A DNA stretch of 64,000 nt from Pantoea dispersa (GTDB lineage Bacteria; Pseudomonadota; Gammaproteobacteria; Enterobacterales; Enterobacteriaceae), in NCBI RefSeq assembly GCF_014155765.1, contig NZ_SCKT01000003.1:441304-505303 (forward strand). Direction: 5' to 3'. How positions within the stretch are numbered: position 1 is the first letter of the stretch; every line of letters starts with the position of its first letter. The notes under the pieces were generated by a model. The model did not search any database. It was not told the origin of the DNA and saw only the letters and a list, made by a program, of their open reading frames with translations. This document shows, piece after piece, positions 9,894 to 20,704 of this stretch. Both the position numbers and the translations under genes were made by a program.

Positions 9894-10934
9894 ATGATAA
9901 CGATTCGTGATGTCGCCCGTCAGGCCGGGGTTTCCGTTGCCACCGTGTCGCGGGTGCTCAATAACAGCAGTGCAGTCACCTCTGATACCCGCGAAGCCGT
10001 GCTGCAGGCGGTTGAATCGCTCGGCTACCGGCCGAATGCCAACGCGCAGGCGCTGGCGACCCAGGTGAGCGATACCATCGGCGTGGTGGTCATGGACGTT
10101 TCCGATCCCTTCTTTGGTGCGCTGGTTAAAGCGGTGGATACCGTGGCGCAGCGCATGCACAAGCATGTGCTCATCAGCAATTCGTGGCATCAGGAAGAGA
10201 AAGAACGTCATGCCATTGAGGTGCTGATCCGCCAGCGCTGCAACGCGCTGGTGGTGCACGCGAAAACGCTTACAGACGCGGAACTGGCGCAGTTTATGGA
10301 TCAGGTTCCCGGTATGGTACTGATTAATCGTACTATTCCCGGTTACGAGCACCGCTGCGTCTGCCTCGACAATGTTACCGGGGCGCAGGTAGCGACGCGC
10401 ATGCTGTTACAGCAGGGCCATCAGCGCATTGGTTACCTCAGCTCCAGCCATCCGATTGAGGACGTGGCTCAGCGCCGCGACGGCTGGCTGCAGGCACTGG
10501 CGGAGCAGGGCATCCGCCCGCCGGAGGGCTGGATTGCGCATGCCGAACCGGACATGCAGGGCGGTGAAGCCGCGATGGTGGAGCTGCTGGGGCGTAATCT
10601 GCACCTCACTGCGGTGTTCTCCTATAACGATGGCATGGCGGCCGGTGCACTCACCGCGCTGAAAGATAATGGTATTCAGGTACCGCAGCATTTCTCTGTC
10701 ATCGGCTTCGATGACATTCCCATTTCCCGTTACACCGACCCGCAACTGACCACGGTGCGCTATCCCATTGTTTCTATGGCGAAACTGGCGACTGAGCTGG
10801 CCCTGCAGGGCGCAGCAGGCACGCTCGATCCGCACGCCGCGCACTGCTTCATGCCTACGCTGGTGCGGCGCCATTCGGTGGCGCAGCGGCAAATTGTGGA
10901 GTCGGTCACTAATTCAGGCGATAGCGCCGTGTAA
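9894..10934 (+). CDS. galS: LacI-family repressor of galactose transport, GalS
   Basis: DNA-binding repressor (346 aa) of the mgl operon, induced by galactose/fucose in E. coli. The N-terminal LacI HTH is [20 protein letters not shown], followed by the hinge and the periplasmic-binding-like ligand domain ([38 protein letters not shown]). Position between yeiB and mglB identifies it as galS rather than galR. The mglB operator begins inside its last codons (10929-10944). Upstream, 9751-9817 carries two CRP-like sites and a Gal operator, so the gene is probably autoregulated and catabolite controlled. Confidence 0.93.
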   Translation: MITIRDVARQAGVSVATVSRVLNNSSAVTSDTREAVLQAVESLGYRPNANAQALATQVSDTIGVVVMDVSDPFFGALVKAVDTVAQRMHKHVLISNSWHQEEKERHAIEVLIRQRCNALVVHAKTLTDAELAQFMDQVPGMVLINRTIPGYEHRCVCLDNVTGAQVATRMLLQQGHQRIGYLSSSHPIEDVAQRRDGWLQALAEQGIRPPEGWIAHAEPDMQGGEAAMVELLGRNLHLTAVFSYNDGMAAGALTALKDNGIQVPQHFSVIGFDDIPISRYTDPQLTTVRYPIVSMAKLATELALQGAAGTLDPHAAHCFMPTLVRRHSVAQRQIVESVTNSGDSAV

Positions 10935-10944
10935 CCGTTTCCAA
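10929..10944. promoter_or_regulatory. Gal operator of mglB
   Basis: GTGTAACCGTTTCCAA fits the GalR/GalS operator pattern with central CG. It overlaps the galS stop codon and lies just upstream of the CRP site, as in the E. coli mgl promoter. Confidence 0.75.
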
Positions 10945-10946
10945 TC

Positions 10947-10962
10947 TGTGATTGTATTCACA
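10947..10962. promoter_or_regulatory. CRP site of the mglBAC promoter
   Basis: TGTGATTGTATTCACA matches TGTGA-N6-TCACA perfectly. Its centre (10954.5) is 41.5 bp upstream of the start site predicted from the -10 box at 10984, a class II activator position. Confidence 0.9.
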
Positions 10963-10983
10963 GTTAATTAACATGGCGCTCAC

Positions 10984-10989
10984 TATGAT
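10984..10989 (+). promoter_or_regulatory. -10 box of the mglB promoter
   Basis: TATGAT fits a sigma-70 -10 element; transcription would start near 10996. That leaves a leader of about 250 nt before mglB, which shows no ORF of its own that I can support. Confidence 0.65.
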
Positions 10990-11242
10990 GGCAGCGTCTT
11001 ACCGGACTGAAACATTATGTAACGCCGGGCTTTCCTTCCCCGGTCTGGTTTCAGTAGCCGATTGAAATGGTTCACAACACACTTCAGGAAGCGTTTACCT
11101 ACAGGGAAGTCAGGATAGCGATGGTGGTCCGGCTTGGTAGCAGCGCCTGCCCCATAAAAAATAGCGTTTCAACCGACTGCGCTGTCTGCCCGCAGGCAAT
11201 ACGGCGCGATGAAATACCCTGCATAAAAAAACCGGAGATACC

Positions 11243-12238
11243 ATGAATAAGAAGGTTTTCACGCTCACAGCACTGGTTGCCAGCATGATGTTTGGTGCAA
11301 CTGCGCACGCCGCCGATACCCGCATTGGCGTGACAATTTATAAATATGACGACAACTTCATGTCGATGGTGCGCAAGGACATCGAAAAAGAGGCGAAAGC
11401 CGTTGGCGGCATTCAGCTGCTGATGAACGACTCACAGAACGACCAATCCAAACAGAACGACCAGATTGACGTGCTGATGGCGAAAGGCGTGAAAGCGCTG
11501 GCCATCAACCTGGTGGATCCGGCTGCTGCGGCAGTGGTGATCGACAAAGCGCGCTCGAACGACGTGCCGGTGGTGTTCTTCAACAAAGAGCCTAACGCGA
11601 AAGTGCTGGCCAGCTACGACAAAGCTTACTATGTCGGTACCGACTCCAAAGAGTCCGGCATCAAGCAGGGTGAGCTGATCGAGAAACACTGGAAAGCTAC
11701 GCCAGCCTGGGATCTGAACAAAGACGGTCAGATTCAGTTCGTGCTGCTGAAAGGTGAACCGGGCCATCCGGATGCCGAAGCACGTACCAAATACGTCATC
11801 GAAACCCTGAACAAAGACGGCATCAAAACCCAGCAGCTGGCGATGGATACTGCAATGTGGGATACCGCGCAGGCGAAAGACAAAGTGGATGCCTGGCTGT
11901 CTGGCCCGAACGCCAACAAAATTGAAGTAATCATCGCGAACAACGATGCGATGGCGATGGGTGCGGTTGAAGCGCTGAAGGCGCACAACAAAACCAGCAT
12001 TCCGGTGTTTGGTGTTGACGCCCTGCCAGAAGCGCTGGCGCTGGTGAAATCCGGTGCGATGGCCGGTACCGTGCTGAACGATGCGGAAAACCAGGCGAAA
12101 GCCACGCTGGACATTGCTAATAACCTGGCCAATGGCAAAGAGCCAACCGCAGGTACTAACTTCAAGATGGACGGCAAAGTGGTCCGCGTACCGTACGTAC
12201 CGGTTGATAAAGAAAACCTGTCGCAGTTTGTGAAGTAA
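11243..12238 (+). CDS. mglB: D-galactose/glucose periplasmic binding protein
   Basis: Substrate-binding protein (331 aa) of the MglABC galactose/methyl-galactoside importer; in E. coli it also presents galactose to the Trg chemoreceptor. The signal peptide [23 protein letters not shown] is cleaved before ADTRIG. The calcium loop DLNKDGQIQ and sugar-site segments ([23 protein letters not shown]) are conserved. It is the first gene of the operon behind a CRP/Gal-controlled promoter, and a hairpin directly after the stop separates it from mglA. This fits the usual excess of binding protein over membrane parts. Confidence 0.97.
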   Translation: MNKKVFTLTALVASMMFGATAHAADTRIGVTIYKYDDNFMSMVRKDIEKEAKAVGGIQLLMNDSQNDQSKQNDQIDVLMAKGVKALAINLVDPAAAAVVIDKARSNDVPVVFFNKEPNAKVLASYDKAYYVGTDSKESGIKQGELIEKHWKATPAWDLNKDGQIQFVLLKGEPGHPDAEARTKYVIETLNKDGIKTQQLAMDTAMWDTAQAKDKVDAWLSGPNANKIEVIIANNDAMAMGAVEALKAHNKTSIPVFGVDALPEALALVKSGAMAGTVLNDAENQAKATLDIANNLANGKEPTAGTNFKMDGKVVRVPYVPVDKENLSQFVK

Positions 12239-12247
12239 TTCGTCCCG

Positions 12248-12269
12248 GGCGCGGCTTTTCTGCCGCGCC
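12248..12269 (+). terminator. Hairpin between mglB and mglA (attenuator or mRNA stabiliser)
   Basis: A perfect 8-bp GC-rich stem (GGCGCGGC/GCCGCGCC) with loop TTTTCT starts 10 bp after the mglB stop. It lacks a full T tail, so partial termination or 3'-end protection of mglB mRNA is likelier than full stop. Confidence 0.6.
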
Positions 12270-12309
12270 TTATTGCATCTGACCAACGCTTTTTTTAGCC
12301 AGGTAAATT

Positions 12310-13830
12310 ATGGCCAGTGAGAATCCGACCACACAGCGAGAATATCTGCTGGAGATGACGAATGTCTCGAAATCATTTCCAGGGGTGAAAGCCTTAGATA
12401 ATGTGAATTTAAAAGTGCGGCCGCACTCCGTCCATGCCTTAATGGGTGAAAACGGCGCCGGTAAATCCACTTTATTAAAATGCCTGTTTGGGATTTATAA
12501 AAAGGATACGGGGAGCATCCTGTTTCAGGGTGAGGAAATAGATTACAAATCCTCCAAAGAGGCGCTGGAAAATGGCGTTTCAATGGTGCATCAGGAATTA
12601 AATCTGGTGCTGCAGCGCAACGTGATGGACAACATGTGGCTGGGGCGCTATCCGCGCAAAGGTCCGTTTGTCGATCAGGATAAAATGTATCGTGATACCA
12701 AAGCGATCTTTGATGAATTAGATATTGATATCGATCCGCGCGATAAAGTCGCGACGCTTTCGGTATCGCAAATGCAGATGATTGAAATCGCCAAGGCGTT
12801 TTCCTATGACGCGAAAATCGTCATTATGGATGAGCCCACGTCATCGCTGACCGAAAAAGAAGTTAACCACCTGTTCACCATTATCCGTAAGCTGAAAGAT
12901 CGCGGCTGCGGTATTGTTTATATTTCGCATAAAATGGAAGAAATTTTCCAGCTGTGCGATGAGATCACCATTCTGCGTGACGGCCAGTGGATTGCCACCC
13001 AGCCGCTGGAAGGGCTGGACATGGACAAGATCATCGCCATGATGGTCGGCCGTTCGCTCAACCAGCGCTTCCCGGACAAAACTAACGTGCCGGGTGAAGT
13101 GATTCTGGAGGTGCGCAATCTGACCTCGCTGCGCCAGCCATCGATCCGTGATATCTCGTTTGATCTGCATAAAGGCGAGATTCTCGGGATTGCCGGCCTG
13201 GTGGGCGCCAAGCGTACTGACATTGTGGAAACCTTATTTGGTATCCGTGAGAAGTCGGGCGGCACCATTAAACTGCACGGTAAAGCGATTAATAACCACA
13301 GCGCCAACGAAGCCATCAACCATGGTTTTGCGCTGGTAACGGAAGAGCGGCGTTCCACCGGGATTTATGCCTACCTGGATATTGGTTTTAACTCGCTCAT
13401 TTCTAATATCAAGAAATATAAATCCAGTATGGGTCTGCTGGATAATAAACGCATGAAAAGCGATACCCAGTGGGTCATTGATGCCATGCGGGTGAAAACG
13501 CCCGGCCATCATACCCAAATTGGATCGCTCTCCGGCGGTAACCAGCAAAAAGTCATTATTGGTCGCTGGTTATTGACGCAGCCGGAAATACTGATGCTTG
13601 ATGAACCGACGCGCGGTATTGACGTCGGCGCTAAATTCGAGATTTATCAGCTGATCTCGGAGCTGGCGAAAAAAGAAAAGGGCATCATTATTATCTCTTC
13701 TGAAATGCCAGAGCTGTTGGGCATTACCGACCGTATTTTGGTAATGAGTAATGGTCAGGTAGCGGGCATTGTCGATACTAAAACGACCTCGCAGAATGAA
13801 ATCCTGCGTTTAGCGTCATTACACCTTTAA
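12310..13830 (+). CDS. mglA: Galactose/methyl galactoside ABC transporter ATP-binding protein
   Basis: Double ATPase (506 aa) that drives galactose import. The first domain has Walker [10 protein letters not shown] and Walker [12 protein letters not shown]. The second has a degenerate P-loop (GLVGAKRTD), as in other RbsA/MglA proteins, but keeps LSGGNQQK and [12 protein letters not shown]. It works with MglC in the inner membrane and MglB in the periplasm. It follows mglB after 71 bp and precedes mglC by 18 bp, so the three genes form one operon. Confidence 0.97.
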   Translation: MASENPTTQREYLLEMTNVSKSFPGVKALDNVNLKVRPHSVHALMGENGAGKSTLLKCLFGIYKKDTGSILFQGEEIDYKSSKEALENGVSMVHQELNLVLQRNVMDNMWLGRYPRKGPFVDQDKMYRDTKAIFDELDIDIDPRDKVATLSVSQMQMIEIAKAFSYDAKIVIMDEPTSSLTEKEVNHLFTIIRKLKDRGCGIVYISHKMEEIFQLCDEITILRDGQWIATQPLEGLDMDKIIAMMVGRSLNQRFPDKTNVPGEVILEVRNLTSLRQPSIRDISFDLHKGEILGIAGLVGAKRTDIVETLFGIREKSGGTIKLHGKAINNHSANEAINHGFALVTEERRSTGIYAYLDIGFNSLISNIKKYKSSMGLLDNKRMKSDTQWVIDAMRVKTPGHHTQIGSLSGGNQQKVIIGRWLLTQPEILMLDEPTRGIDVGAKFEIYQLISELAKKEKGIIIISSEMPELLGITDRILVMSNGQVAGIVDTKTTSQNEILRLASLHL

Positions 13831-13848
13831 TGAAGCAAGGGCTTTAAC

Positions 13849-14859
13849 ATGAAAGCGACTACTAAAAAGAATGCGCTAACCTGGTTAAAAGAGGGCGGCA
13901 TTTATGTTGTCCTGTTGGTACTGCTGGCGATTATTATTTTCCAGGATCCGACCTTTTTAAGCCTGATGAACCTGAGTAACATTCTGACTCAGTCATCGGT
14001 CCGTATTATTATCGCACTCGGCGTAGCCGGTCTGATCGTGACCCAGGGCACCGACCTGTCGGCAGGGCGCCAGGTGGGTCTGGCGGCGGTGGTAGCGGCA
14101 ACGCTGCTGCAGTCGATGGATAACGCCAACAAGGTGTTCCCGCATCTGGAAACCGTGCCGATTCCGCTGGTGATTCTGACCGTGTGCATCATCGGTGGCG
14201 TGATTGGCCTGGTTAACGGCGTGATCATCGCTTACCTGAAGGTGACGCCGTTTATCACCACGCTGGGCACCATGATCATCGTTTACGGCATCAACTCGCT
14301 GTACTACGACTTCGTGGGCGCTTCACCGATTGCCGGTTTTGACGCTGGCTTCTCGAAGTTTGCCCAGGGCTTCCTGCGCTTCGGCGACTTCAAGCTGTCG
14401 TTTATCACCTTCTACGCGATTATCGCTATTGTGTTCGTCTGGATCCTGTGGAATAAAACCCGCTTCGGCAAAAACATTTTTGCTATCGGCGGTAACCCGG
14501 AAGCGGCGAAAGTCTCTGGCGTTAACGTTCCGCTTAACCTGATCCTGGTGTATGCGCTGTCCGGCGTGTTCTATGCCTTCGGCGGGATGCTGGAAGCGGG
14601 CCGTATCGGCAGCGCCACTAACAACCTCGGCTTTATGTATGAGCTGGATGCGATTGCAGCCTGCGTGGTGGGCGGCGTGTCGTTCGCCGGCGGGGTAGGT
14701 ACCGTCGCGGGTGTGGTGACCGGTGTGATCATCTTCACCGTCATCAACTACGGTCTGACCTACATCGGCGTGAACCCGTACTGGCAGTACATCATCAAGG
14801 GCGGCATCATCATCTTCGCCGTGGCGCTTGATTCGCTGAAATACGCGCGTAAGAAATAG
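13849..14859 (+). CDS. mglC: Galactose/methyl galactoside ABC transporter permease
   Basis: Inner-membrane channel subunit (336 aa) of the Mgl importer, in the RbsC/AraH permease family. Its N-terminal MKATTKKNALTWLKEGGIY matches the E. coli opening and the sequence shows the usual series of hydrophobic helices, with the conserved GTDLSAGRQVGL and IGGNPEAAKVSGVNV segments. Third gene of mglBAC; a strong terminator follows at 14881. Confidence 0.97.
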   Translation: MKATTKKNALTWLKEGGIYVVLLVLLAIIIFQDPTFLSLMNLSNILTQSSVRIIIALGVAGLIVTQGTDLSAGRQVGLAAVVAATLLQSMDNANKVFPHLETVPIPLVILTVCIIGGVIGLVNGVIIAYLKVTPFITTLGTMIIVYGINSLYYDFVGASPIAGFDAGFSKFAQGFLRFGDFKLSFITFYAIIAIVFVWILWNKTRFGKNIFAIGGNPEAAKVSGVNVPLNLILVYALSGVFYAFGGMLEAGRIGSATNNLGFMYELDAIAACVVGGVSFAGGVGTVAGVVTGVIIFTVINYGLTYIGVNPYWQYIIKGGIIIFAVALDSLKYARKK

Positions 14860-14880
14860 CAGAGAACAAGGTCAACCATC

Positions 14881-14907
14881 AGGGCTGCGGCAACGCGGCC
14901 CTTTTTG
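14881..14907 (+). terminator. Terminator of mglBAC
   Basis: A 9-bp stem (AGGGCTGCG/CGCGGCCCT, one G-T pair) with a GCAA loop is followed by TTTTTG TTTTG. It lies 21 bp after mglC and before convergent sanA. Confidence 0.85.
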
Positions 14908-14923
14908 TTTTGTTTCGCTTCTG

Positions 14924-15670
<747 letters not shown>

Positions 15671-15742
15671 TCAGATGGGTCAAGGCTACTTGAGGCGGCA
15701 CGGCTAAGCAAGTTTGTGCCGGTCGGCTGGCGTTTTTTTAAG

Positions 15743-15771
15743 CGCTGCCGCACCTGAAGCGTGCGGCAGCG
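15743..15771. terminator. Strong stem-loop downstream of maeA
   Basis: A perfect 11-bp stem (CGCTGCCGCAC/GTGCGGCAGCG) with a 7-nt loop lies 12 bp beyond the maeA stop. The run of T lies on the far side (15733-15739), so it is not canonical for either strand; it may still mark the maeA mRNA end. Confidence 0.5.
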
Positions 15772-15782
15772 TCGGTCTGCAA

Positions 15783-17480
15783 TTAAATCGAGGTACGGCG
15801 ATAGTGACGATACTGCGGCAGCCAGAAGTTGTTGTTGATGGCTTTCGACAGCACGTCCTCGGATGTGACCACCGCCACACCCGCCAGCTGCGCCGCTTTG
15901 CCCACTTCCATGGCGATCACTTTGGAGACGCCCTGGATGTCCTTAATCTCTGGCAGCACCGGACCTTCACCGTCGTTAACCAGCGGTGAGCAGTCAGCCA
16001 GCGCGCGGCTGGCGGTCATCAGCATCGAATCCGTTACGCGGGTGGCGCCGGCAGCGATCACGCCGAGACCGATACCCGGGAAGATATAGGAGTTGTTGCA
16101 CTGGGCAATCGGGTAGGTTTTGCCTTTCCAGGTGACCGGTGCAAACGGGCTGCCGGTGGCGACCAGCGCGTCACCGTCGGTCCAGGCGATGATATCAGCC
16201 GGGGTCGCTTCCACGCGTGAGGTCGGGTTCGAGAGCGGCATCACGATCGGGCGTTTGCAGTGCTTGTGCATCTCGCGAATGATCTCTTCGGTGAACAGTC
16301 CCGGCTGGCCGGAAACGCCGATCAGGATATCCGGCTGGGCATTGCGCACCACGTCGAGCAGTGAAATCGAATCGCTGGTGACGTCCCAGTCTTTCAGATT
16401 GTCGCTCTTCTGCACCAGCTTGCTCTGGAAATCGAGCAGGTTAGGCAATTTGTCAGTGAGCAGGCCGAAACGGTCTACCATCATCACGCGCGCGCGCGCT
16501 TCATCATCGCTCAGGCCTTCGGATTTCATCTGTGCGACGATCTGCTCAGCGATACCGCAGCCGGCGGAACCGGCACCGAGGAACACCACTTTCTGCTCGC
16601 ACAGACGGCTGCCTGCGGCGCGGCTGGCAGCGATCAGCGTGCCCACCGTGACAGCGGCCGTGCCCTGAATATCGTCATTGAAGCAGCAGATCTCATCGCG
16701 GTAACGCTCCAGCAGCGGCATGGCGTTTTTCTGCGCGAAATCTTCAAACTGCAGCAGCACGTTTGGCCAGCGGCGCTTCACCGCCTGAATGAATTCATCA
16801 ACGAAGGCTTCATACTCTTCGCCGGTGATGCGCGGATGGCGCCAGCCCATGTAGAGCGGATCGTTCAGCAGTTGCTGATTATTGGTGCCGACATCCAGCA
16901 CCACCGGCAGGGTGTAGGCCGGGCTGATGCCACCGCACACGGTGTACAGCGACAGCTTGCCGATAGGAATGCCCATGCCGCCAATGCCCAGGTCGCCGAG
17001 GCCGAGAATACGCTCGCCGTCGGTGACCACGATGACTTTGACATTCTGCTTGGTGGCGTTTTGCAGCATGTCTTCAATGCGGTCGCGGTTGTTGTAGGAG
17101 ATAAACACCCCGCGCGCGCGACGGTAAATTTCTGAGAAGTGTTCGCAGGCCGCGCCAACCGTTGGGGTGTAGATGATCGGCATCATCTCTTCCAGGTGGT
17201 TGTCCAGCAGGCGATAGAATAGCGTTTCGTTGGTATCCTGGATGTTGCGCAGGTAGACGTGCTTGTCGTTATTGTTTTTGAAGTCCAGGAACTGACGCCA
17301 GGCGCGCTCGGCCTGCTCTTCGATGGTTTCTACGGCGTCTGGCAGCAGGCCATTGAGGTTAAATTCGTTACGTTCTTCCAGCGAGAAGGCGCTGCCTTTG
17401 TTCAACAGCGGAAATTCCAGCAGGATCGGACCCGCGTAAGGAATATACAGCGGACGTTTACTTTCGTACTCGAGTTCCAT
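15783..17480 (-). CDS. maeA: NAD-dependent malic enzyme
   Basis: Oxidative decarboxylation of malate to pyruvate with NAD (565 aa, family-typical length). Conserved signatures include [10 protein letters not shown], the metal/substrate segment [13 protein letters not shown], the dinucleotide site [15 protein letters not shown] and [11 protein letters not shown] near the C-terminus. Cytoplasmic, feeding pyruvate during growth on C4 acids. It is a single gene between sanA and cdd, a place where E. coli has none (E. coli maeA is elsewhere), so it reached this position in an ancestor of this lineage or was moved in the E. coli line. Confidence 0.96.
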   Translation of the reverse strand: MELEYESKRPLYIPYAGPILLEFPLLNKGSAFSLEERNEFNLNGLLPDAVETIEEQAERAWRQFLDFKNNNDKHVYLRNIQDTNETLFYRLLDNHLEEMMPIIYTPTVGAACEHFSEIYRRARGVFISYNNRDRIEDMLQNATKQNVKVIVVTDGERILGLGDLGIGGMGIPIGKLSLYTVCGGISPAYTLPVVLDVGTNNQQLLNDPLYMGWRHPRITGEEYEAFVDEFIQAVKRRWPNVLLQFEDFAQKNAMPLLERYRDEICCFNDDIQGTAAVTVGTLIAASRAAGSRLCEQKVVFLGAGSAGCGIAEQIVAQMKSEGLSDDEARARVMMVDRFGLLTDKLPNLLDFQSKLVQKSDNLKDWDVTSDSISLLDVVRNAQPDILIGVSGQPGLFTEEIIREMHKHCKRPIVMPLSNPTSRVEATPADIIAWTDGDALVATGSPFAPVTWKGKTYPIAQCNNSYIFPGIGLGVIAAGATRVTDSMLMTASRALADCSPLVNDGEGPVLPEIKDIQGVSKVIAMEVGKAAQLAGVAVVTSEDVLSKAINNNFWLPQYRHYRRTSI

Positions 17481-17638
17481 GCAGTGTTTGCTCCGGTTGC
17501 AGTGTTTTCTGACGTGTCGCCAGCAAGAAGGTAACGCCAGACCCGTTTATTGTGAAGTTCTGGCGCCCGATCCTATGAAAATTCCTGCAGATGTACAGCT
17601 TTTGTTAATAGAAGGTCACAAAAGCGGTAAAAGGATCA

Positions 17639-18535
17639 CTAAACTGTTGGTTTCGAAACTAAAGTAACCGAGAAATTGCTGCAGCCGAGCGCGGCGAGGG
17701 TGGTGCGGGTGGCATCAAACTGGCTCAGCGTGGCGTCGGCGCTTTCTGCCAGCACCGCCTGCTGAATCTCCTCCAGCGCTTCGTTGTGCATATTCATCAG
17801 AATCAGCGCGGCCTGTAATGGCGGCAGGCTCGGGTTGAAAGCGGCATTTTCGGCATAGCGCCCGGGGTAAATCTGGCCGCTGCGGCTCTGCAACGCCACG
17901 CCGCTATAACTCTGGCTGTAAGGTGCATGGCTGCGGCTGGCGGCATCAATCGCGGCCTGCTGCAGCGCATCGCCCTGCGGCAGGAAACCGTGGTCGACGG
18001 GGGTCAGCAACCGTTCGCTGATATTGAGATCGGCCGGGCCAAAGGCATCCGGTAAATAGTCGGCCAGCGTGCTGACTGCGCGGCCCGGCAGGCTGATGCG
18101 AATCGCCGTACCGCTATTCAGTTCATTCATAAACTGGCGGCAGTGTCCGCACGGCGTGTAGTTGACGGTAATGGTCGCCAGCTGCGCTTCGCCCCGCAGC
18201 CAGGCATGCGTGACTGCGCTCTGCTCGGCGTGGACCGTTTGCTGCAGCGGCGCATGTAAGAACTCCATATTGGCACCGAAGTACCAGTGGCCACTGATGC
18301 CGCGCGCAATAGCGCCCACGTTAAAGTGCGAAACCGGTGCCACGGCACAACAGGCGGCAATCGGCAGCAGTGCGAGTGCCAGCGCATCATCATCCAGACC
18401 GGTTGCCTGTTGCAGCTGAGTCACCTCCTGCGGTCGCAGCACGCCGTGAAAATCAGCGGCGTCCAGCAGCGGCTGAAGCGCGCTCTGCAGCGCAGCGGGC
18501 AGGGCAGAGAAAGCGGAAGTGAATCGTGCATGCAT
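17639..18535 (-). CDS. cdd: Cytidine deaminase
   Basis: Deaminates cytidine and deoxycytidine to uridine forms in pyrimidine salvage (298 aa, close to the 294 aa of E. coli Cdd). Zinc ligands and catalytic Glu are present: H102 and E104 in HAEQ, C129 and C132 in PCGHC. The C-terminal half is the degenerate repeat typical of the enteric dimeric enzyme. It follows yohK on the same strand after a 124-bp gap that contains a palindrome and a weak CRP-like half-site (TGTGA at 18590). E. coli cdd is CRP/CytR controlled, but I cannot call a CytR site here. Confidence 0.96.
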   Translation of the reverse strand: MHARFTSAFSALPAALQSALQPLLDAADFHGVLRPQEVTQLQQATGLDDDALALALLPIAACCAVAPVSHFNVGAIARGISGHWYFGANMEFLHAPLQQTVHAEQSAVTHAWLRGEAQLATITVNYTPCGHCRQFMNELNSGTAIRISLPGRAVSTLADYLPDAFGPADLNISERLLTPVDHGFLPQGDALQQAAIDAASRSHAPYSQSYSGVALQSRSGQIYPGRYAENAAFNPSLPPLQAALILMNMHNEALEEIQQAVLAESADATLSQFDATRTTLAALGCSNFSVTLVSKPTV

Positions 18536-18638
18536 GATCTTATGGCCTCATTAACTCGTCAGCGGCGAAGCGCCGCCTCAAGGTTTATATGTGATCCAGG
18601 TCGCTATGACAATGCAAGCTGATTGGCTTGTTTCAACT

Positions 18639-18656
18639 TTGCGAGATCTCTCGCAA
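18639..18656. promoter_or_regulatory. 18-bp palindrome between yohK and cdd
   Basis: TTGCGAGA-TC-TCTCGCAA is a perfect 8-bp inverted repeat starting 4 bp past the yohK stop; with flanking AACTT/AAGTT the arms extend further with one bulge. No T tail follows on either strand. It could be an operator for cdd or an mRNA hairpin. Confidence 0.45.
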
Positions 18657-18659
18657 GTT

Positions 18660-19352
18660 TTACCCCAGTAAGCGCATCAGCAAAGGAAAAATGAAGGGCG
18701 CCAGTAACGAGGTGATGATGCCGCAGATTACCAGCGCCAGTGAACTGAAGGCGCCTTCCTGATAGTCAATCTCCGCGGCGCGCGCGGTGCCGAGCGCATG
18801 AGACGCGTTGCCAATCGCCAGCCCGCGTGATGACTTGCTGCGCACTTTAAACAGATTCAGCAGCATGTGACCAAACACCGCGCCCAGCACGCCAGCAATC
18901 AACACGCAAATGGCGCTGATGGCCGGAATACCGTGTAGCGAGCCCGATACTGCCATGGCGATGGGCGTGGTCACCGACTTCGGCAGGATGGTGGCTGCGA
19001 TTTCCGGCGTCGCCCCCATCCACAGCGCGATCGCCGTGCCGGACATCATGGCGGTAATGCTGCCGATAAAGCAGACGCTAATGATGGTTTTCCAGCGCGC
19101 GCGAATCTGGTGCATCTGCTCATACAGCGGCAGCGCCAGCGCTACCACGGCGGGCTGCAGCAGCTGATTAAGCAGCGCGCTGCCAGCGAAATAGCGCGCG
19201 TAGGGCAGGTGCGTCAGCAGCAGCAGTGGAATAATGATCGCCATGGCCACCAGCAGTGGATTGACAATGGAGAGGTTGATTCTGGCTGCCAGACGGCGTG
19301 CCAGCAGATACGCCACCACGGTAAGTGGCAGTGACCACCAGGCGTCACTCAT
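18660..19352 (-). CDS. yohK: Inner-membrane LrgB-family protein YohK
   Basis: LrgB/CidB-type membrane protein (230 aa) with several helices, the partner of YohJ. The conserved [25 protein letters not shown] and [31 protein letters not shown] stretches are intact. The start at 19352 ([10 protein letters not shown]) matches E. coli YohK and overlaps yohJ by 8 nt, so the longer upstream frame is not used. LrgAB-like proteins are linked to murein hydrolase control or pyruvate movement in other bacteria; a role here is not shown. Confidence 0.93.
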   Translation of the reverse strand: MSDAWWSLPLTVVAYLLARRLAARINLSIVNPLLVAMAIIIPLLLLTHLPYARYFAGSALLNQLLQPAVVALALPLYEQMHQIRARWKTIISVCFIGSITAMMSGTAIALWMGATPEIAATILPKSVTTPIAMAVSGSLHGIPAISAICVLIAGVLGAVFGHMLLNLFKVRSKSSRGLAIGNASHALGTARAAEIDYQEGAFSSLALVICGIITSLLAPFIFPLLMRLLG

Positions 19353-19728
19353 GGCCGGACTCCTTCGGACGCTGCAGGCGCTCGGCGCTGAGGCCGACAA
19401 TCAGTAATACCAGCAGGGTGCTGACCATGCAGGAGACGACAATCGGGCCAAACTGTGCGCTGAGGATATCGGTGTAGCCCATCACGCCAACGCTGATCGG
19501 TACAAACAGCAGCGCCATATAGCGGATCAACAGCTGACAGCCGGGTTTCACCCACGTTACCGGGATAATCTGCAGCGCCAGCAGGGCAAACAGTAGCAGC
19601 ATGCCAAGGATGCTGCCGGGAATGGTAAATGGCAGCAGGGCGGCAAGGCCGTTGCCGGCGTACAGCGCGGCATAGACGATGGCAAAGGCGCGCAGATAGC
19701 GCCAGCAGGCAGATAGCACGGTGGGCAT
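19345..19728 (-). CDS. yohJ: Inner-membrane LrgA-family protein YohJ
   Basis: LrgA/CidA holin-like membrane protein (127 aa) with about four helices; the segment [16 protein letters not shown] is the LrgA signature. An AGGAG ribosome site precedes the ATG. Its 3' end overlaps yohK (CATGAGTGA), as expected for a co-translated pair. yohJ, yohK and cdd lie in a row on the minus strand, the E. coli order. Confidence 0.93.
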   Translation of the reverse strand: MPTVLSACWRYLRAFAIVYAALYAGNGLAALLPFTIPGSILGMLLLFALLALQIIPVTWVKPGCQLLIRYMALLFVPISVGVMGYTDILSAQFGPIVVSCMVSTLLVLLIVGLSAERLQRPKESGHE

Positions 19729-19879
19729 GTCAGGCTCCTGTTTTCGTGGCGCTTCATCATACGCATTAAGCGCTTAGCGTGCTAGCGATCACACTGGAAT
19801 GCAGATTCAGGATTTCAACACCTCTGCTTTGAAGCTGAGTAAAGCGGCGTAAGGTGGTGGCCAGAGCGAAGGAGCAGCG

Positions 19880-20227
19880 ATGAACCACACCGTGCAACCG
19901 CAGCGCGCGCTGCGAAAGGCGATGCCGCAAGCGGAGCAAAAACTATGGCGCTATTTACGCAACCGAAATGTGTGTGGCGCGAAGTTTCGCCGCCAGCATC
20001 CTGTTGGAGGGTATATCGTTGATTTTGCCTGCGTTGAGCGATCGCTGATCGTGGAACTGGATGGTGGACAGCACAATGCGCCTGAAGATCAGGCTTACGA
20101 TGCCCGGCGCACGGCGTATTTACAGCGCTGCGGCTGGCGCGTAATTCGCTTCTGGAATCATCAGGTGTTTAATGAGTTTGAGGCGGTAATGGCGGAGATC
20201 TATCGCTGTCTGATGTTGGCGCGATAA
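19880..20227 (+). CDS. DUF559 endonuclease-like protein
   Basis: A 115-aa protein of the DUF559 family, which shares the fold of very-short-patch-repair and restriction-type endonucleases. Visible are LRKAMPQAEQKLWRYLRNR, FRRQHPVGGYIVDFAC with the catalytic-type Asp, and ELDGGQH, a D/E-x-x-H arrangement. A GGAG ribosome site precedes the ATG. The last 26 codons are duplicated downstream (20624-20704) as part of a tandem duplication. There is no methylase or other restriction gene nearby. Cellular role unknown; a DNA repair or transfer-related nuclease is possible but unproven. Confidence 0.85.
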   Translation: MNHTVQPQRALRKAMPQAEQKLWRYLRNRNVCGAKFRRQHPVGGYIVDFACVERSLIVELDGGQHNAPEDQAYDARRTAYLQRCGWRVIRFWNHQVFNEFEAVMAEIYRCLMLAR

Positions 20228-20623
20228 GCGCGGTGCGGTTTTCCCCTCACCCCGGCCCTCTCCCGCAGGCGGGAGAGGGGGTAGCCTTGTGCGGGGTTTT
20301 GCTATGTGCAGGTTTGATACATGGGTGACAACGTGCGCTGTTCGGCCCTTTTTAATGCGGGAGAGTGAGTCAAGCGAACAAGGTCATGCCTGGCTCTAAA
20401 CCCAAACCCCGCACTCAGCAGTTCCCTCTCCCGCAGACGGGAGAGGGGGTAGTCTTATGCGGGGTTTTGCCAGGTGCAGGCCTGGCTCTGAACCCAGACC
20501 CCGCACTTAACGGTTCCCTCTCCCGTAAGCGGGAGAGGGTTAGGGTGAGGGCCAGCGCGCACTGACCTTTACTTCACCGGCATACCCGGCTGGGCACCGC
20601 TATCCACTGTCAGCACGAAGCTG
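20147..20623. repeat. Tandem duplication, copy 1 (477 bp)
   Basis: Runs from the last 26 codons of the DUF559 gene to a remnant of the metG 3' end. Aligned with copy 2 at an offset of 477-478 bp it is nearly identical, with scattered substitutions. It contains three CCCTCTCCCG..CGGGAGAGGG palindromes (20243-20281, 20424-20447, 20516-20551). Outside the gene tails I find no ORF in it that I can support. Confidence 0.9.
20569..20623 (-). pseudogene. Remnant of the metG 3' end
   Basis: The minus strand reads [16 protein letters not shown] and stop, matching the true MetG C-terminus [16 protein letters not shown] with one change. Homology ends at the junction with the second DUF559 tail. Confidence 0.85.
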
Positions 20624-20704
20624 CGCTTCTGGAATCATCAGGAGTTTAATGAATTTGAGGCGGTAATGGCGGAGATTTATCGCTGTCTGATGTTGGCGCG
20701 ATAA
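20624..20704 (+). pseudogene. Remnant of the DUF559 gene 3' end
   Basis: In frame it reads RFWNHQEFNEFEAVMAEIYR and on to the same CLMLAR stop, differing from the intact gene by one residue (V to E). It has no start codon or ribosome site. Confidence 0.85.

Noticed and set aside
9560-9895. Minus-strand frames over yeiB end and galS promoter
   Set aside because: They overlap the CRP and Gal operator sites and lack ribosome sites or domains.
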